From positions 248,001 to 312,000 of the forward strand of contig JBEWZL010000084.1 in assembly GCA_045837725.1 (NCBI GenBank): a stretch of DNA of 64,000 nucleotides, written 5' to 3'. The notes beneath the pieces were generated by a model. It was not told the origin of the DNA. It made no database searches and saw nothing but the letters and a program-made list of their open reading frames with translations. The stretch comes from Vermamoeba vermiformis. Its lineage: Eukaryota; Tubulinea; Echinamoebida. The translations under genes were made by a program, and so were the position numbers. Below, in pieces: positions 1 through 11,481 of this stretch; the first letter of the stretch is position 1; each line of letters starts with the position of its first letter.

Positions 1-2831
1 CCAACAGACTCTCAGACGAAGCCAAGCAGTTCGGCTTTGATGTAGAGACCGTGGATGCCGAGAACTATAAGAAGGTAATATTATACGACGTACTTTTGAG
101 TATTTCAAAGTTCGGGCCGCTCCGAGATTGCGATCCGGCTGCGAGCCCAGCAAATTATATCGTGATGTCTGAAAATTACACCATTGCAGTAATTACATTA
201 AAACAACATTATATTGCACATTGCGCAATCTACCCGAAGCTAAAACCCGATCAGATCTTCACGTAACAACTAATATTTCGCTCGTAACAATTTCCAGTTT
301 CGGTTAAAAATTGGGGATCTACCGATTTCAAAAAATAAGAGAAATTATATACTAACGTAATTGATATAGGACGAGCTCGAGACTGAGAAATTTGTCGTTT
401 TCGCTTGCGCCACTTATGGCGAAGGTGATCCCCCAGACAACGCCAAGGAATTCCACGAATGGCTTATGAGCGAAGAGCGCCCCAGCGATATGCTTAAGAA
501 TACTCGCTTTGCTGTAAGTAACGCAAATTTTAACGCGATCTTCATGTCACGACGTCGCATGACGCCTGGATCTGTTACTTAAACTCTACCAATTAATTTC
601 TTAAAAGCTTAATAATTGTTAAGAGTGTTAATCGCACCGCCCTTCATATTATACAAAGATATTCGATCCCTAGATAATTAGACAAAATTATTGGGAGCCT
701 TTTTTTGTGATTGGTGAACTTTTTGTCGTAATCTTCTCGGGCCCGATTACTAACGTAAAATTATAAATAGGTCTTTGGATTGGGCAACAAGACTTACGAA
801 CACTTCAACAAAATTGGTAAAGACATTGACAAGCGATTGGAAGCGTTGGGTGGTACTCGTGTTTGCAAGCGTGGTGAAGGAGATGATGACGCTAAGTAAG
901 TCTCAAATAAGCATATAATGGCTAAGGCCGGGACCTACTCATATTGGAATACTATAAGAGCTAAAAATAGTGGATTAATTGTTTGTAATTTAGCATCGAA
1001 GAAGACTTTGTCAAGTGGAAGAAAATTTTCTTCGAGGAGACTTGCAACGCGTTCAAGATTAACGCTAGCGACAAGAAGGATACTATGTAAGTGTAGCTAT
1101 TAATATCAGCATGATTTGAATTATTTGCAAATTGATTTTTATTCTAAATTTGTCCGAAATGACTTTCAATTCAAAATTTAATTCCCAAATTAGTCCTTGG
1201 GTAATAGCGATGCAATAATCGCATGACACTATATTAATCGCGTCGTATTATTAGTGAGCGCAAATTCAAGTTGGAGACTTATGAAAGATCAGATCCTGCT
1301 ATTGCCGACGTTGATATCAATAACATTCCTCGTTGGTCGCCTAAGCATTATGAAAAGAACACTAGCAATGTCTGCGATAACAAGAACCCTTACTTGGGCA
1401 AAATTGTCGTTAATCGTGAGTTGCACAAGAGCTGCTCTGATCGATCTTGCAGACACGTTGAGGTTGAAGTTCCCGATTGGATTAAGTACGTAGCCTTCGT
1501 ATAATAATATCGATGATTTATTGACAATATTTAGATACGAAACTGGTGACCACATTGGTATTTTCCCAACCAACGATCCAACTACCGTTGAACAATTGGC
1601 TCGTCGATTGCAAGCCGATCTCGACCAAGTTATTGAGATGAAGAGCATTGATAACAAGTAAGGATTGCCAAGAGCATTTAATTTGAATTTTTGGATTAAT
1701 TTTTTTGTCAGATCTCCTTCAGTTGTTGGTCCTTGCACTTTACGCGCTGCTTTGATGCAATACTACGACTTGAACTGCATTGCCCGCAAGCCCTTGCTTA
1801 AGGTCTTGTCTCAGTACGCTGCAGATCCAGCTGAGCAAGCTCGTCTTGCCAGTTTGTCTTCGGATGAGGTTGACCCGACCGATCCCCAAAACTACAATGT
1901 TTATATTCAAGCTGATGGCCGCACTATTTTGGAAGTCCTCGAGTCGTTCCCTAGCGTCAAGGTACCTTTGGACCACTTCTTGGAAGAGTTGCCTAAGCTT
2001 CAAGCCCGCGAATATTCCATCTCTTCTTCACCGGATGTGCACGGCAATAAGGTTCATATTACAGCTGTCTTAGTCGACTTTAAGACTCCTACTGGCCGTA
2101 GACACATGGGTCTCTGCACTAGCTGGTTCGCTCGCAACATTCCTGCTGCTGGTCAAGCCATCTCTGTTCCCATGTTCATTGGCAAATCCACTTTCAGATT
2201 GCCTAAACAAATCACTACTCCAGTTATTATGGTTGGCCCTGGTACTGGTTTTGCTCCTTTCAGAGGATTTTTGCACCAACTTACCTACGACAAGTCAAAG
2301 AACCCAGAGGCCATCGTCAGATCGATGTTGTTCTACGGATGCCGAAGAAGAGACGCTGACTTTATCTACGAAGAAGAAGTCAACGAGTTCTCTAGCACTG
2401 GCATTGTTTCTGACTTGCACTTGGCCTTCTCACGAGAAAAAGATAGCAAAGGTAAGTTGCGCAGATCTTTGTTAGATGTACTTTTGACACAGAGTTCTAA
2501 CTCTTATTTATAGTTTATGTGCAACACCGTATGTCTGAGGCTCATGTCGGCGCTAAGATCTACGCATGGCTCGAGGATGGAGGCTACTTCTACATTTGCG
2601 GGTAAGTAATCGATCGCACGATCGGCTCGGCTCGAGCATTTAGATCTTAACTCTGAGCATTTCTAACAATACTTTGTTATATTTAGTGATGCTAAGGGCA
2701 TGGCTGTTGAAGTTCGTAACACTTTGAAAGAAATCATCAAGCACAACGGCAACAAGTCGGATGCTGAAGCCGAAGCTTACCTCGAGAACTTGTCGAAGAC
2801 CAACAGATATTTGGCCGACATCTGGGCTTAA
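1..2831 (+). CDS. CPR: NADPH-cytochrome P450 reductase, 3' part (5' end outside window)
   Basis: Diflavin reductase that passes electrons from NADPH through FAD and FMN to P450s and other ER haem enzymes. Nine exons are readable: 1-74, 370-513, 771-895, 994-1086, 1255-1485, 1535-1657, 1712-2451, 2514-2601 and 2687-2831, with phases that agree at every junction. The FMN (flavodoxin-like) domain shows FACATYGEGDPPDNA and VFGLGNKTYEHFN. The FAD domain shows YETGDHIGIFPTND and REYSISSSP. The NADPH domain shows GPGTGFAPFRGF, FYGCRR and YICGDAKGMA. The C-terminus DIWA keeps the penultimate aromatic residue that stacks on FAD in this family. The N-terminal membrane anchor and start of the FMN domain lie upstream of base 1. 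A related diflavin enzyme (methionine synthase reductase, NR1) is less likely given the CPR-like spacing and C-terminus. Confidence 0.93.
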
Positions 2832-3373
2832 GCGAGCACCTGGATCAAGTCCATATTGATCAATCACATATAAATAGTCGTCAATGTTTTATCGGATGCG
2901 CAAGCTGGTAGAATATTGATACAAAAAAACCCCTCCTGCGAAATTAATAACTCAATATTACCCAATAAACCCATTTTATTTATAAATTTTAACCTTCCTG
3001 ATTCTATTCAACTTACTGACCGGATGGAGATCCGTATCAAAAAATATCTCCGTTTTGCTTAAATTGACACGAGGTTTCGGAATGGAGCGATAAAGTAGCT
3101 AATAAAAGGGATGCCTAGTCATGATAAATACCCGACGGGTAACTTCGGCAGTACCAGATGCACCATCCCGACCTCTGTGTTCAAGTCAACTGCTGGAAAT
3201 TTACTGGATAATACTGGCGTATCTTAAAGTTTTATTCTTAAAATTAGTGGTGGTTGTTATTTGCCGAAGCGGGTGATTCATAGCCGTTGGAAGAAAGTTT
3301 TTGTTTTGTACATCAACCGAATCTATCGAGTGCAACAAGAGGTCACTTAAAATTTTATTGGAAGGTGACCACA
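2832..3373. other. Intergenic region with nested inverted repeats
   Basis: No coding sequence is seen. A hairpin-prone stretch lies at 3108-3169: GGGATG at 3108 pairs with CATCCC at 3164, and between them 3130-3140 (ACCCG-A-CGGGT) is a tight palindrome. It may belong to the 3' UTR of the reductase, to the 5' region of the next gene, or to an unannotated RNA. No box A/B tRNA pattern fits. Confidence 0.4.
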
Positions 3374-6300
3374 ATGGCTACAGCAACTACCCCTCGAGGA
3401 GAACCGACTGTGGAGGATGTTCTGAAAGACATGGCCTTCGATCCGAAAGGCAGTATCGCTGTTTACTTCAAACATCAAGAAAAAGCCAAATACATGTGCA
3501 TTGATCAATTCGGTAAGTACGAGTTGCTTAATACGCAGTTCTAGTGTCCCGAAAATATTTTAAAAGAAAATAATCGATTTCCCCGACAAATTACAGATGC
3601 GTTAATTTTAATAATTCAATTGAATTAAAATATCTTGGGAGTACCTTCAAAAATTTTATTTCTACTTATTGGCCCTAGGGACATCATTATTCTTAATGTA
3701 TTTTCCTAACGATCTACCTTTGTTGCTATTGTGTTAATCTAACAAATTTAACGGAAAACTAATTCTACTGCATGCTAATATGAAACATTAAGGCAAAATG
3801 ACTATGCGACAAATTCCTAAAGAGTGGGAGAAGTTTACAGTGACCCGCCAAGCCGAGACTCATAAATTCTCTATCAAGGTATGAAACTCGTTACAAACCC
3901 ACGCAAAAAAATTGTTACTATTTGATTATTGATTTTTAATACGTTAATTTTCGGTATTATTTGTCAAATTAGCGACATTTTGGTGGACCGAATTAAAACT
4001 GATCCGTTATTTCGTATTTCTGCGGTTGATTGAATTTCAATAACACGTGCAAACTAATAATTATGCAATATTAACGGTTACTATGAATTACAGAGTCACT
4101 GGAATACCTTTTTGGGCTTAGACATTAAAGATCCGAGCAAACTCGATTTGAAGCCTCAATTAATCTATGAAGCTCAATTATGGACCTTTGAATTGGGCAA
4201 AGATGCTCTTTGGCGCATTAAGAACTGGTATGATTTTATTTCAGCTAATTATTAAATAGCGAATCAACTGCCGATTCCGCGGAAGATCCTACCGACAAAA
4301 ATTGCAATATTTTAAATTGAATTTTAATCAAAAATGCACCGTGCGTCGGCATTAAATATTATAAACGACCGCTGATAAAAATTAATTGATCTTTGTAATC
4401 GAATAATTACAATTTTTTATTACGGTACCTGCAGTTGCTAATTGATTATTATTATATAGCATGAGTGGCAGTTATTTGTGCTACAGAGGCAACAGAGAAT
4501 ACGTCATGTCGGGCGAAGTAAACACAGCACTTCAATGGCGGGTACTCGATATTGCCGCTGTTAATGACGTCACTTCCGACAATATTTTCAGCTTGGTATG
4601 TCTTATAGAATCATTTAAACCTAACGATTATAATGTCACCGGGATCTATTGTTCTAATTATAGAGATCTTCCTATTCTATAAATTTGCAAAGTATAATAG
4701 CTAATCGAAACTTCATCCTTTAGCTCATTTCGGAATTGACCCGCAAAGCTTTTGTTACATTGAATTCGGGTATCATGCACGAGGCCGAGCAATTCCTCGA
4801 CCAGGAGATCAAAGAAAACGAAAGTAAGTCATCACGATTGCTAAGCAATACAGATCCGGCCTAACCTATGACGTTTCAGACAATTGGTTCGCTTGGAAGT
4901 ACAAGGGTTATTTGCGCTTGGGCGCCAAAGATTGGGACAAGGCAATTGAAGCGTTAAGTCAAGCCCTGAGAATTGAAGAGAAGTACGTATTTTTTTTAGC
5001 TTACACGTGTCATTTGCATGTAAAACACGAGCTAACCTTATTGTTTTCAGATGGAGTTTTGCCTGGGCTAAGCTCGGCTACGCGTTCATTAAGCAAAAGA
5101 GATACTACGAGGCTTTGCCGTGCTATGCCAAGGCACTCGAGTACACTCCAGGTGATGTGGCTTCGTTGTACTACAAGGGCAAGGCGCACTTCCACACTCA
5201 AGACTACAACGAGGCTCGCGCTTGTTTCGATAAGGTCCTCGAGCAGCCTCAGAACTTCAAGAACTCGTTCTACTACAAGGGCAAAATGCTCGTGACGGAA
5301 CAAAAGATCTCGATGGCCATTCAATGCTTCAACAAAGCACTCGAGCGCAACCCCAACAAAGTCACCGTACACAACGAGAAGGGTAAGTATTAATATGAAG
5401 ATGTTATTACTGAGACCTATATGGCCTCTGAACCCTGTTGTGTTGCTTGCTCAATCCGTTTTCTATTGTTGAGCGAGTGTCAAACACGGGGAATATTCTT
5501 CGACACTATCAACTTTAACTTGATTTAATCTTGTACGAGGTTATTAACAGTGTGTAGGTTTGGCTCAAATGAAGCTTGGAAGCATCGAGGACGCTTTGGA
5601 TTGCTTTACCAATGCGTTGATTTTGCACCCGAAGGTTCGTTTTTCAGAGGTTAGATCCGCTCTTTGAGCAATTATTTATGCCTTGCTATAGGACACTGCT
5701 ATTTGGAACAACAAAGGTGCTGCATTCCGTGACTTGCGCAAGTACAAGAACGCCATGGAATGCTTCAAGACTGCTATTAAGATCGACGCCAACTGCTTGA
5801 ACTCGTGGGTCAACCTTGGTCTGACGTACGGCACTATCGGCAAGTACGAGAAGGCCATTCAATGCTTGCAAAAGGCACTTGAGATTGCTCCTCAACACGA
5901 AGACGCCCCGAAGTGGACTAAAGAAGTCAAATTGTACTCGGATATTATGGGCAATCACGAGGTGAGTATACTTTTCCTAATTAGGCAAATGCACTTATAA
6001 CCCAATTCTAACGTTTATTTTCATCGTAGGTTTTGGAGCTGCAAAAGAAAGGAGATGATTTCTATTTGCAAAGACAATTTGATAAGGCACTTGAGGTCTA
6101 TTGCAAGGCCAAAGAGACTACCAAGATGGATTCGCAAGATCTGGACATTAAAATTCACGGTAAGCTACAATATCTAACACCAAACATATCCTTATTAATA
6201 ATGCATTATAGAATGTAAATATGCTTTGAAGCAAGTCACGTGGGACATGTTGGATATCTTCCATCAAAATTCAGATCAGACTTACGAGCGGTTGTTAAAG

Positions 6301-7793
6301 ACTTACGACAAAGTCAGCAAGAACAGCTCGAAGACCGTCAAAGTCAACGAGTTTTGGATCTTGAATAAGATCAATATTGGCGCTTTGGCTCCTGATGATA
6401 TCACAGCCTGCAAGCCCAAACAGCTGATCTTCTTGTTGCCGATTATTTTGGGATACATTCGCGATTTCCGTGACGCAGAAAGTCGATTGCCGTTCATCAC
6501 TGCAATTTTGGATAAATTGAAAGAAAGCATCAAGTTGCAGCAATTGATTGTCAGTTTGAACAGATCTAACGTAAGTCCCTACTTTTCACGCTCATAAGCT
6601 CTGATACTAGAGCTCATATCAAACTCATATTATGATATGTTATAGTACTCGGCAGTCTCATAGTATACTAATCTATATTTGTTTAGTTGTTGGTCACTGA
6701 AGTCCAAAAAATCTTCACGGAAGACGAGTGGCAAAAAGAAACGTTCAATTTCTTCGCGGTCAATGCTCAAGGCCAACAACGCACGTTCACTAAGGGCCAA
6801 GTGTTTAACAACTTGCGCATGGCTGGACCACTCTACGGCTACCCAGTCTTCGAGATTAAAGTCGTCAAAGTGTTCGACTCGAAGGCCAAGCCCGTCTTGT
6901 TGGAATACCAGAGCGGAAAATTCTTCCAACCTTTGCGTGCAATTTTCAAGACCGGCGATGACTTGAGAAAAGATTTCTTGGTCGAAGTTATGTTCTTTAT
7001 CTTCAACAAGATCTGGGAGAACTCTGGCTTGAAGAAGAAACCTCACGTCTATCAGTACTTGGTCATTCCTTCCGGCACTAATGCTGGTAAGTTAGTAGAT
7101 CTTGATCTGCGCATCCAGATCTTGAACAATAATTTTAGCTTTGGGATGGATTATTAACGATATATTTATAGGCTTCATTGAGTTCGTGCCTGACTGCACG
7201 CCCGTCAAGAGTTTTGATTGGAACAGAATTGACAGCTTGACTGAGCGTGAAGTGGATACTTTGGTGTCAACAGGTATGTTTGCAACTATTTATTTTTCAC
7301 TGAAACTTGTTATTAACGGCACTTTGCACGTGTAGCTGCTGGAGGCTTCGTTGCTGCATTTATTATGGGCATTAGAGATCGCCATAAGGACAACATGTTG
7401 ATCAAGGACAACACGACCTTCGTGCACATCGACTTTGGCTATTTGTTCAATGAAAAGACCTGGTTCGATGCACCCTCATTGGCTATTCCTGGAGGCTTGA
7501 AAACGAAGCTAGAAAGCAAGGGCAAGTGGGAAGAGTTCAAAAACTTGATGGCGGATGCGTACTTGCTGTTGAGACGCAACTCTGGTATGATCAGCAACAT
7601 CTGTTTGAGGCTGTTCAAGGGCATTTCACCGACTGAAGTGGTGGAAAATCAATTGTACACTGCATTCCAAATGTTTAAGACGAGCGAAGATATGGCCTGG
7701 AAGGACTTCAAGGACTCGATCGATCGCGATCTGACTTCATTGCAGAAGAAGTTGAAGGACGTGGTGCACAAGATTGAGAGTCAAAGCAATTAA
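3374..7793 (+). CDS. TPR-repeat protein with C-terminal PI3/PI4-kinase-like catalytic domain
   Basis: Fourteen exons: 3374-3512, 3793-3878, 4094-4227, 4460-4595, 4724-4823, 4880-4982, 5051-5382, 5558-5634, 5692-5961, 6030-6159, 6212-6570, 6687-7086, 7172-7273 and 7336-7793, about 941 residues. Residues 1-170 include WRIKN, GSYLCYRGN and WRVLDI, which recall beta-trefoil (fascin-like) repeats; this is only a resemblance. Residues about 200-430 are canonical TPRs (for example WNNKGAAFRDLRKYKNAMEC). Residues about 640-940 are the lipid-kinase fold: IFKTGDDLRKD carries the ATP-binding lysine, GFIEFVP the hinge-side strand, IRDRHKDNML the catalytic loop and HIDFG the metal-binding DFG. All key catalytic residues are present, so activity is plausible. 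GDDLR[K]D is closer to PI3K than to PI4K. No C2, Ras-binding, FAT or FATC domain is seen. Start chosen at the first ATG of the open frame (ACAATGG context). Confidence 0.85.
5003..5012. repeat. Intronic CACGTG palindrome, partial copy
   Basis: ACACGTGTCA within intron 4983-5050 of the TPR-kinase gene; 11 of 12 bases of TGACACGTGTCA when the preceding TT is counted. Confidence 0.6.
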
Positions 7794-8189
7794 TTTATTT
7801 TTAAGGGAGCGAACTGTATTTATTTGTCAAGTAAAATTGATTTTTGAAAAACTCGAAACCGCACAACTGTACAGTTTTTGATTACCATTGAGAGGCTTCC
7901 AAATTGATACGGCATATCAAAGCTGTATGTAATTATTCAACGTGCAGTCACTACGGCCCAGGATGCACTCGTGCTAATGTCCGTTCTGTGACAATCTACC
8001 TGATCTGTTTTGTCTGAGAGTTAATCACCAAAGGTTCGCTTGCAATCAACGTTTTCTTCAGAATTAATACGGACAATGATACCTATTGGTAAACAACGCA
8101 TCAGATTAAGACCTGGGATCTATTTCAAGGTAATGATTTTTAGTTCGCGTATGTACAAATAAACAAGCTATGTGAAGTAATGTCAGTTT
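7794..8189. other. Convergent intergenic region
   Basis: Lies between the 3' ends of the TPR-kinase gene (+) and the Zn2Cys6 gene (-). AT-rich, no coding sequence or repeat recognised; presumably the two 3' UTRs and polyadenylation signals. Confidence 0.5.
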
Positions 8190-10416
8190 CTAGCTAGATA
8201 CTCTAGAATCTGAACTTTGGGTGAACAAGTCGTGGCCAATTGAAAGGAAATCTTTGTTGGATGCAGATGAGGTCGGATCCTCCGCGGCATTTTGGTTTGA
8301 TGTGCAGTTGACGGCGAGAGAGACCTCTGCTATAGAAGGGGATCCAACTGAAGGCTCATTCGGCGGCGAGTTTGGCTGCAGATCTGGTGGCAGAGGGCGC
8401 TTGAAAAAATTGGCTAAAAAAGGCAGTAACGGCTGGTCGTTAAGAAGTTGATTATATTGATGCCAGAATAGTCGAGCAAGGAAGTAGTAAGAGTTAGAGA
8501 ACATATGAGCTATCTATACGTAATTTTAAAATTAGAACAAAGGATCAGATCCGAACAAAAAAAACGTACGTTTTGGAGCATTTCAACTTGCTTCGTTAGC
8601 TTCAAGAACGGTAAGATTGAGAAGACGTATATATAGGGGAATATGAAGTGCGGCATCTGAGCTATTAATGTTTTGGCAACGTTGATAATGTAGTGGCAAC
8701 ATTGGATCGCACTTTCGAGCTGATCGCAGGCGTTAAAAGCGAACACTCCGGCCACTTGAATAGACAAGCCAATAATATCCCTAATTAATAACATGAGAAT
8801 ATGAATCGGGTATTGGTTTAAAGGGTACTTGCCTTAACGTGTTTTCGGTTATTAATGAGGCTTGTTGGATCAGATCCGATAAGTATTTGTGAACCTCTGT
8901 TTGGTTAAGCTTAGTTCCGTCGCGCATACATGATGCTCCCACAGAGACTACCTACAGAGGTAACAAGTAATTAGCGTCCGAGATTTTCGAGATACAAAAA
9001 TTTTCAGTAACTTTCCTAATTTGGAAAGTTTGCTACAAAAATAGCACTCTGATACTACGCCACTTACCGCTCTAGCTTTATCTCTAAGATCTTGCGCGAG
9101 CTTTGATGAGCTTGTTGTGCCAAAATTGAACTCAGAAATCTTCGGAAATTGTGGATCTGATCGGCGGTCTTTAACTCTAGTAGAAGGGATGCTGAATGTT
9201 AATATATGAAGTAGATGGTCCTCAGTCGAGTCTCCGTCAATCTCTTCTTGGTCTTGTTTAGCTTTGTTCACAGGTAAGGCGGAAACTTTTCCGAGATCCG
9301 TTCTCGTCGCTCGAAGGCCGCTCAATCGCTTCCAAACACTAGCACTTTGTTTCCAATCGCCTATACTAAGTGCATAGAATGCTAGATTAAATAACAAGCT
9401 CATTTCTTCGTTGAACAACAACTCGTCTCCGAGTTCGTATTGTGTTGCGAACTCCCTATTTGTACGTAAAGAATAATACTTAGTATGCATATGATTTTAA
9501 GAACGAAACATAATTTGCACTTACGATGCCTCTTTCATGCATTTTTGGGCTGTTTGAATGTCGTTATTGATTAGCGCTCCGCACCCGATGACTGACATCA
9601 TAAGGGCATTCTTCAGCAGATCTAGGTGACAGAACAAATTTAGTGGAGGCTATAGCATTATACTTATATTAAATGAAATAAAGACATTATTTTGAGCTAT
9701 TTCTTAGCATTTGAGGTATTACGTACCATCATCTTGGAGCAGCGTATCGAGATCGGGATATGGAACGACAGCGCCTGTCATGGCACCTATCGTTTGGGAA
9801 TACCAATAGACATATGTTGAAAGATGAGGAATCGAGAAGAATTTTGCGATCTTATTGCGCACAAAGGCAATTTTCTAGCCAGATGAATTAGGTGCGGAGT
9901 AATTATCATATTTGAAGCGTTACTAATTCCGTTAATTTCCTTTAATTAACAGATAATTGCACGAGTATTAATCGGAAGTACTTACCGCTTGAATTCGATC
10001 CAGTTCTCGCATTTTTTGTTGCTGATCTGCCTTAAGACTAGTTTCGTATTGTTCGTTACACATTATTTTTATCTTCAACGTTTCATTTTGCTTAGTCATT
10101 TGTTCTAAGAAATAATAATAATAAGTTAATACTTCAATAAAGCGAGTTTTTGATGCATCCACCGCACCGAACACGTCTTCTTCTGCCATATTTGGAAACA
10201 CGCAAGTTTCATTAGCCTCGAGACATCGATCGCACGGACAAACGCCATTGCCTAGAATTAATATAGTATTAGCGGAACTATCCCTGATCGATGCGTGCTT
10301 ATTTAAGGTCCCGCTGACATGCCACACTTACATTTTTTATGATGAATTTTGCATCGTTCGCAAGCACGAAGTACGACAGAAATCCCTCCGCGTTTTTTAC
10401 TTACGCGTTTTTGCAT
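8190..10416 (-). CDS. Zn(2)-Cys(6) binuclear-cluster transcription factor
   Basis: Eight exons on the minus strand: 10416-10332, 10251-9986, 9874-9727, 9621-9525, 9455-9068, 8951-8833, 8780-8570 and 8513-8190, about 545 residues. The DNA-binding cluster is ACERCKIHHKKC joined across intron 1 to NGVCPCDRCLEANETC, spacing C-x2-C-x6-C-x5-C-x2-C-x6-C, the fungal GAL4-type pattern. It is preceded by basic residues (MQKRVSKKRGG) and followed by a coiled-coil-like helix (residues about 60-110), a usual dimerisation position. The middle region resembles a helical regulatory domain, and the C-terminus is Ser/Pro/Asn-rich. Intron 6 uses a GC donor (GCAAGT at 8832-8827): the phase-2 junction is satisfied only there. 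An in-frame ATG at 10569 would add about 51 residues; the shorter start is preferred because it places the cluster near the N-terminus as in the family. Targets are unknown. Confidence 0.82.
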
Positions 10417-11481
10417 TTCACTTGTGTTTTCTACTTTTTTAGAGTTTAGTAAAAATAATCTTTGTGTTTGTGGCCAACAAACTTCATTTTTTCTATCTAT
10501 AGAAGGTGATCGAGATGTTATCTTATCCAAATATGGTAATAACGACCGGCAGAAAATTAAATTTCCCAATGTATAATTAAAGTAGGAAATTTTGTAGTTA
10601 AAAACATCGTCAACCTGCGGCTATGTCAAACTGGTTCTAATAGACTTAATAGTACTATTTATAGCACTATTAAGACCAGTTACAATCGTTCGCTTGGGTT
10701 TGAAGGTATTTTAAGTTACGCGGATAATTTCCCTGCCACGCGCCTCAAACGTTTTAAACCTCTTTCTGTGAACGTAAAACTGAAATGAAAGCGAGAGATA
10801 CAACGAATAAGTGATATTTAAGGGTCTATATGCTATATGCTTCATATTGATCGCTTTTTAGTACCTCTTTGAAAAAGTGGTGCCATGTGTTCATCGGCCG
10901 ATAGACACGTGCACAAATTTAATGTTCAAAATACCATTCTAAAGGGTTATAGATAGGTATAGTCGCTCAATTATTATAGAAAATAGGCGAATCGATGTTT
11001 GAAGTTGCAGAAATGCAATTCGTTTCGAAAGTAAATTTGGCAACCAGATCTATTTTTGGAATTAAAAGACTTCGCTACCTGAGAATAGGCGGGCAATAAA
11101 GGACGCTTCTAGGGCAATAATATCGCTCAATTTACTTCGGAGAGCACAAATTTCTAAAAAAAGGCATCATTAAGTAAGCGCTATTTTAGGAGCTGGGTTT
11201 AGCTATTTTGGGCGACTTACCTGGTTTCATGGGAGATAGTAATCCTGAAAGTAATCCATTTCGTTTTGCCTAGCATCGCATTAATATTTCAGATTTTTAT
11301 GAGATATCTCCTGCGAACCAGATCTATTGTACGGGAAGCGCCAAAAAGTTCTAATAGTAGATCCGTTGTTAGTAATGGTGGCAATGTTTTATTATGTTAA
11401 CCGTACTTACTATTGCATCCATAGGCATCGCCTAAAGTAGCAGATCTGGGCGTATTTGTGGTTTAATAATCCACGCTGGAT
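10417..11481. other. Intergenic region upstream of the Zn2Cys6 gene
   Basis: About 1 kb without coding sequence. It contains an imperfect inverted repeat at 10645-10675 (CTTAATAGT facing ACTATTAAG, with TTTATAGC between), flanked by outer arms ACTGGT/ACCAGT. A similar 31-base stretch occurs at 44090-44120. The remainder is AT-rich and featureless, and includes the 3' region of the hydrolase gene next to it. Confidence 0.5.

Noticed and set aside
3287-3373. Upstream extension of the TPR-kinase frame
   Set aside because: No ATG precedes 3374 in this frame; the extension has no family similarity.
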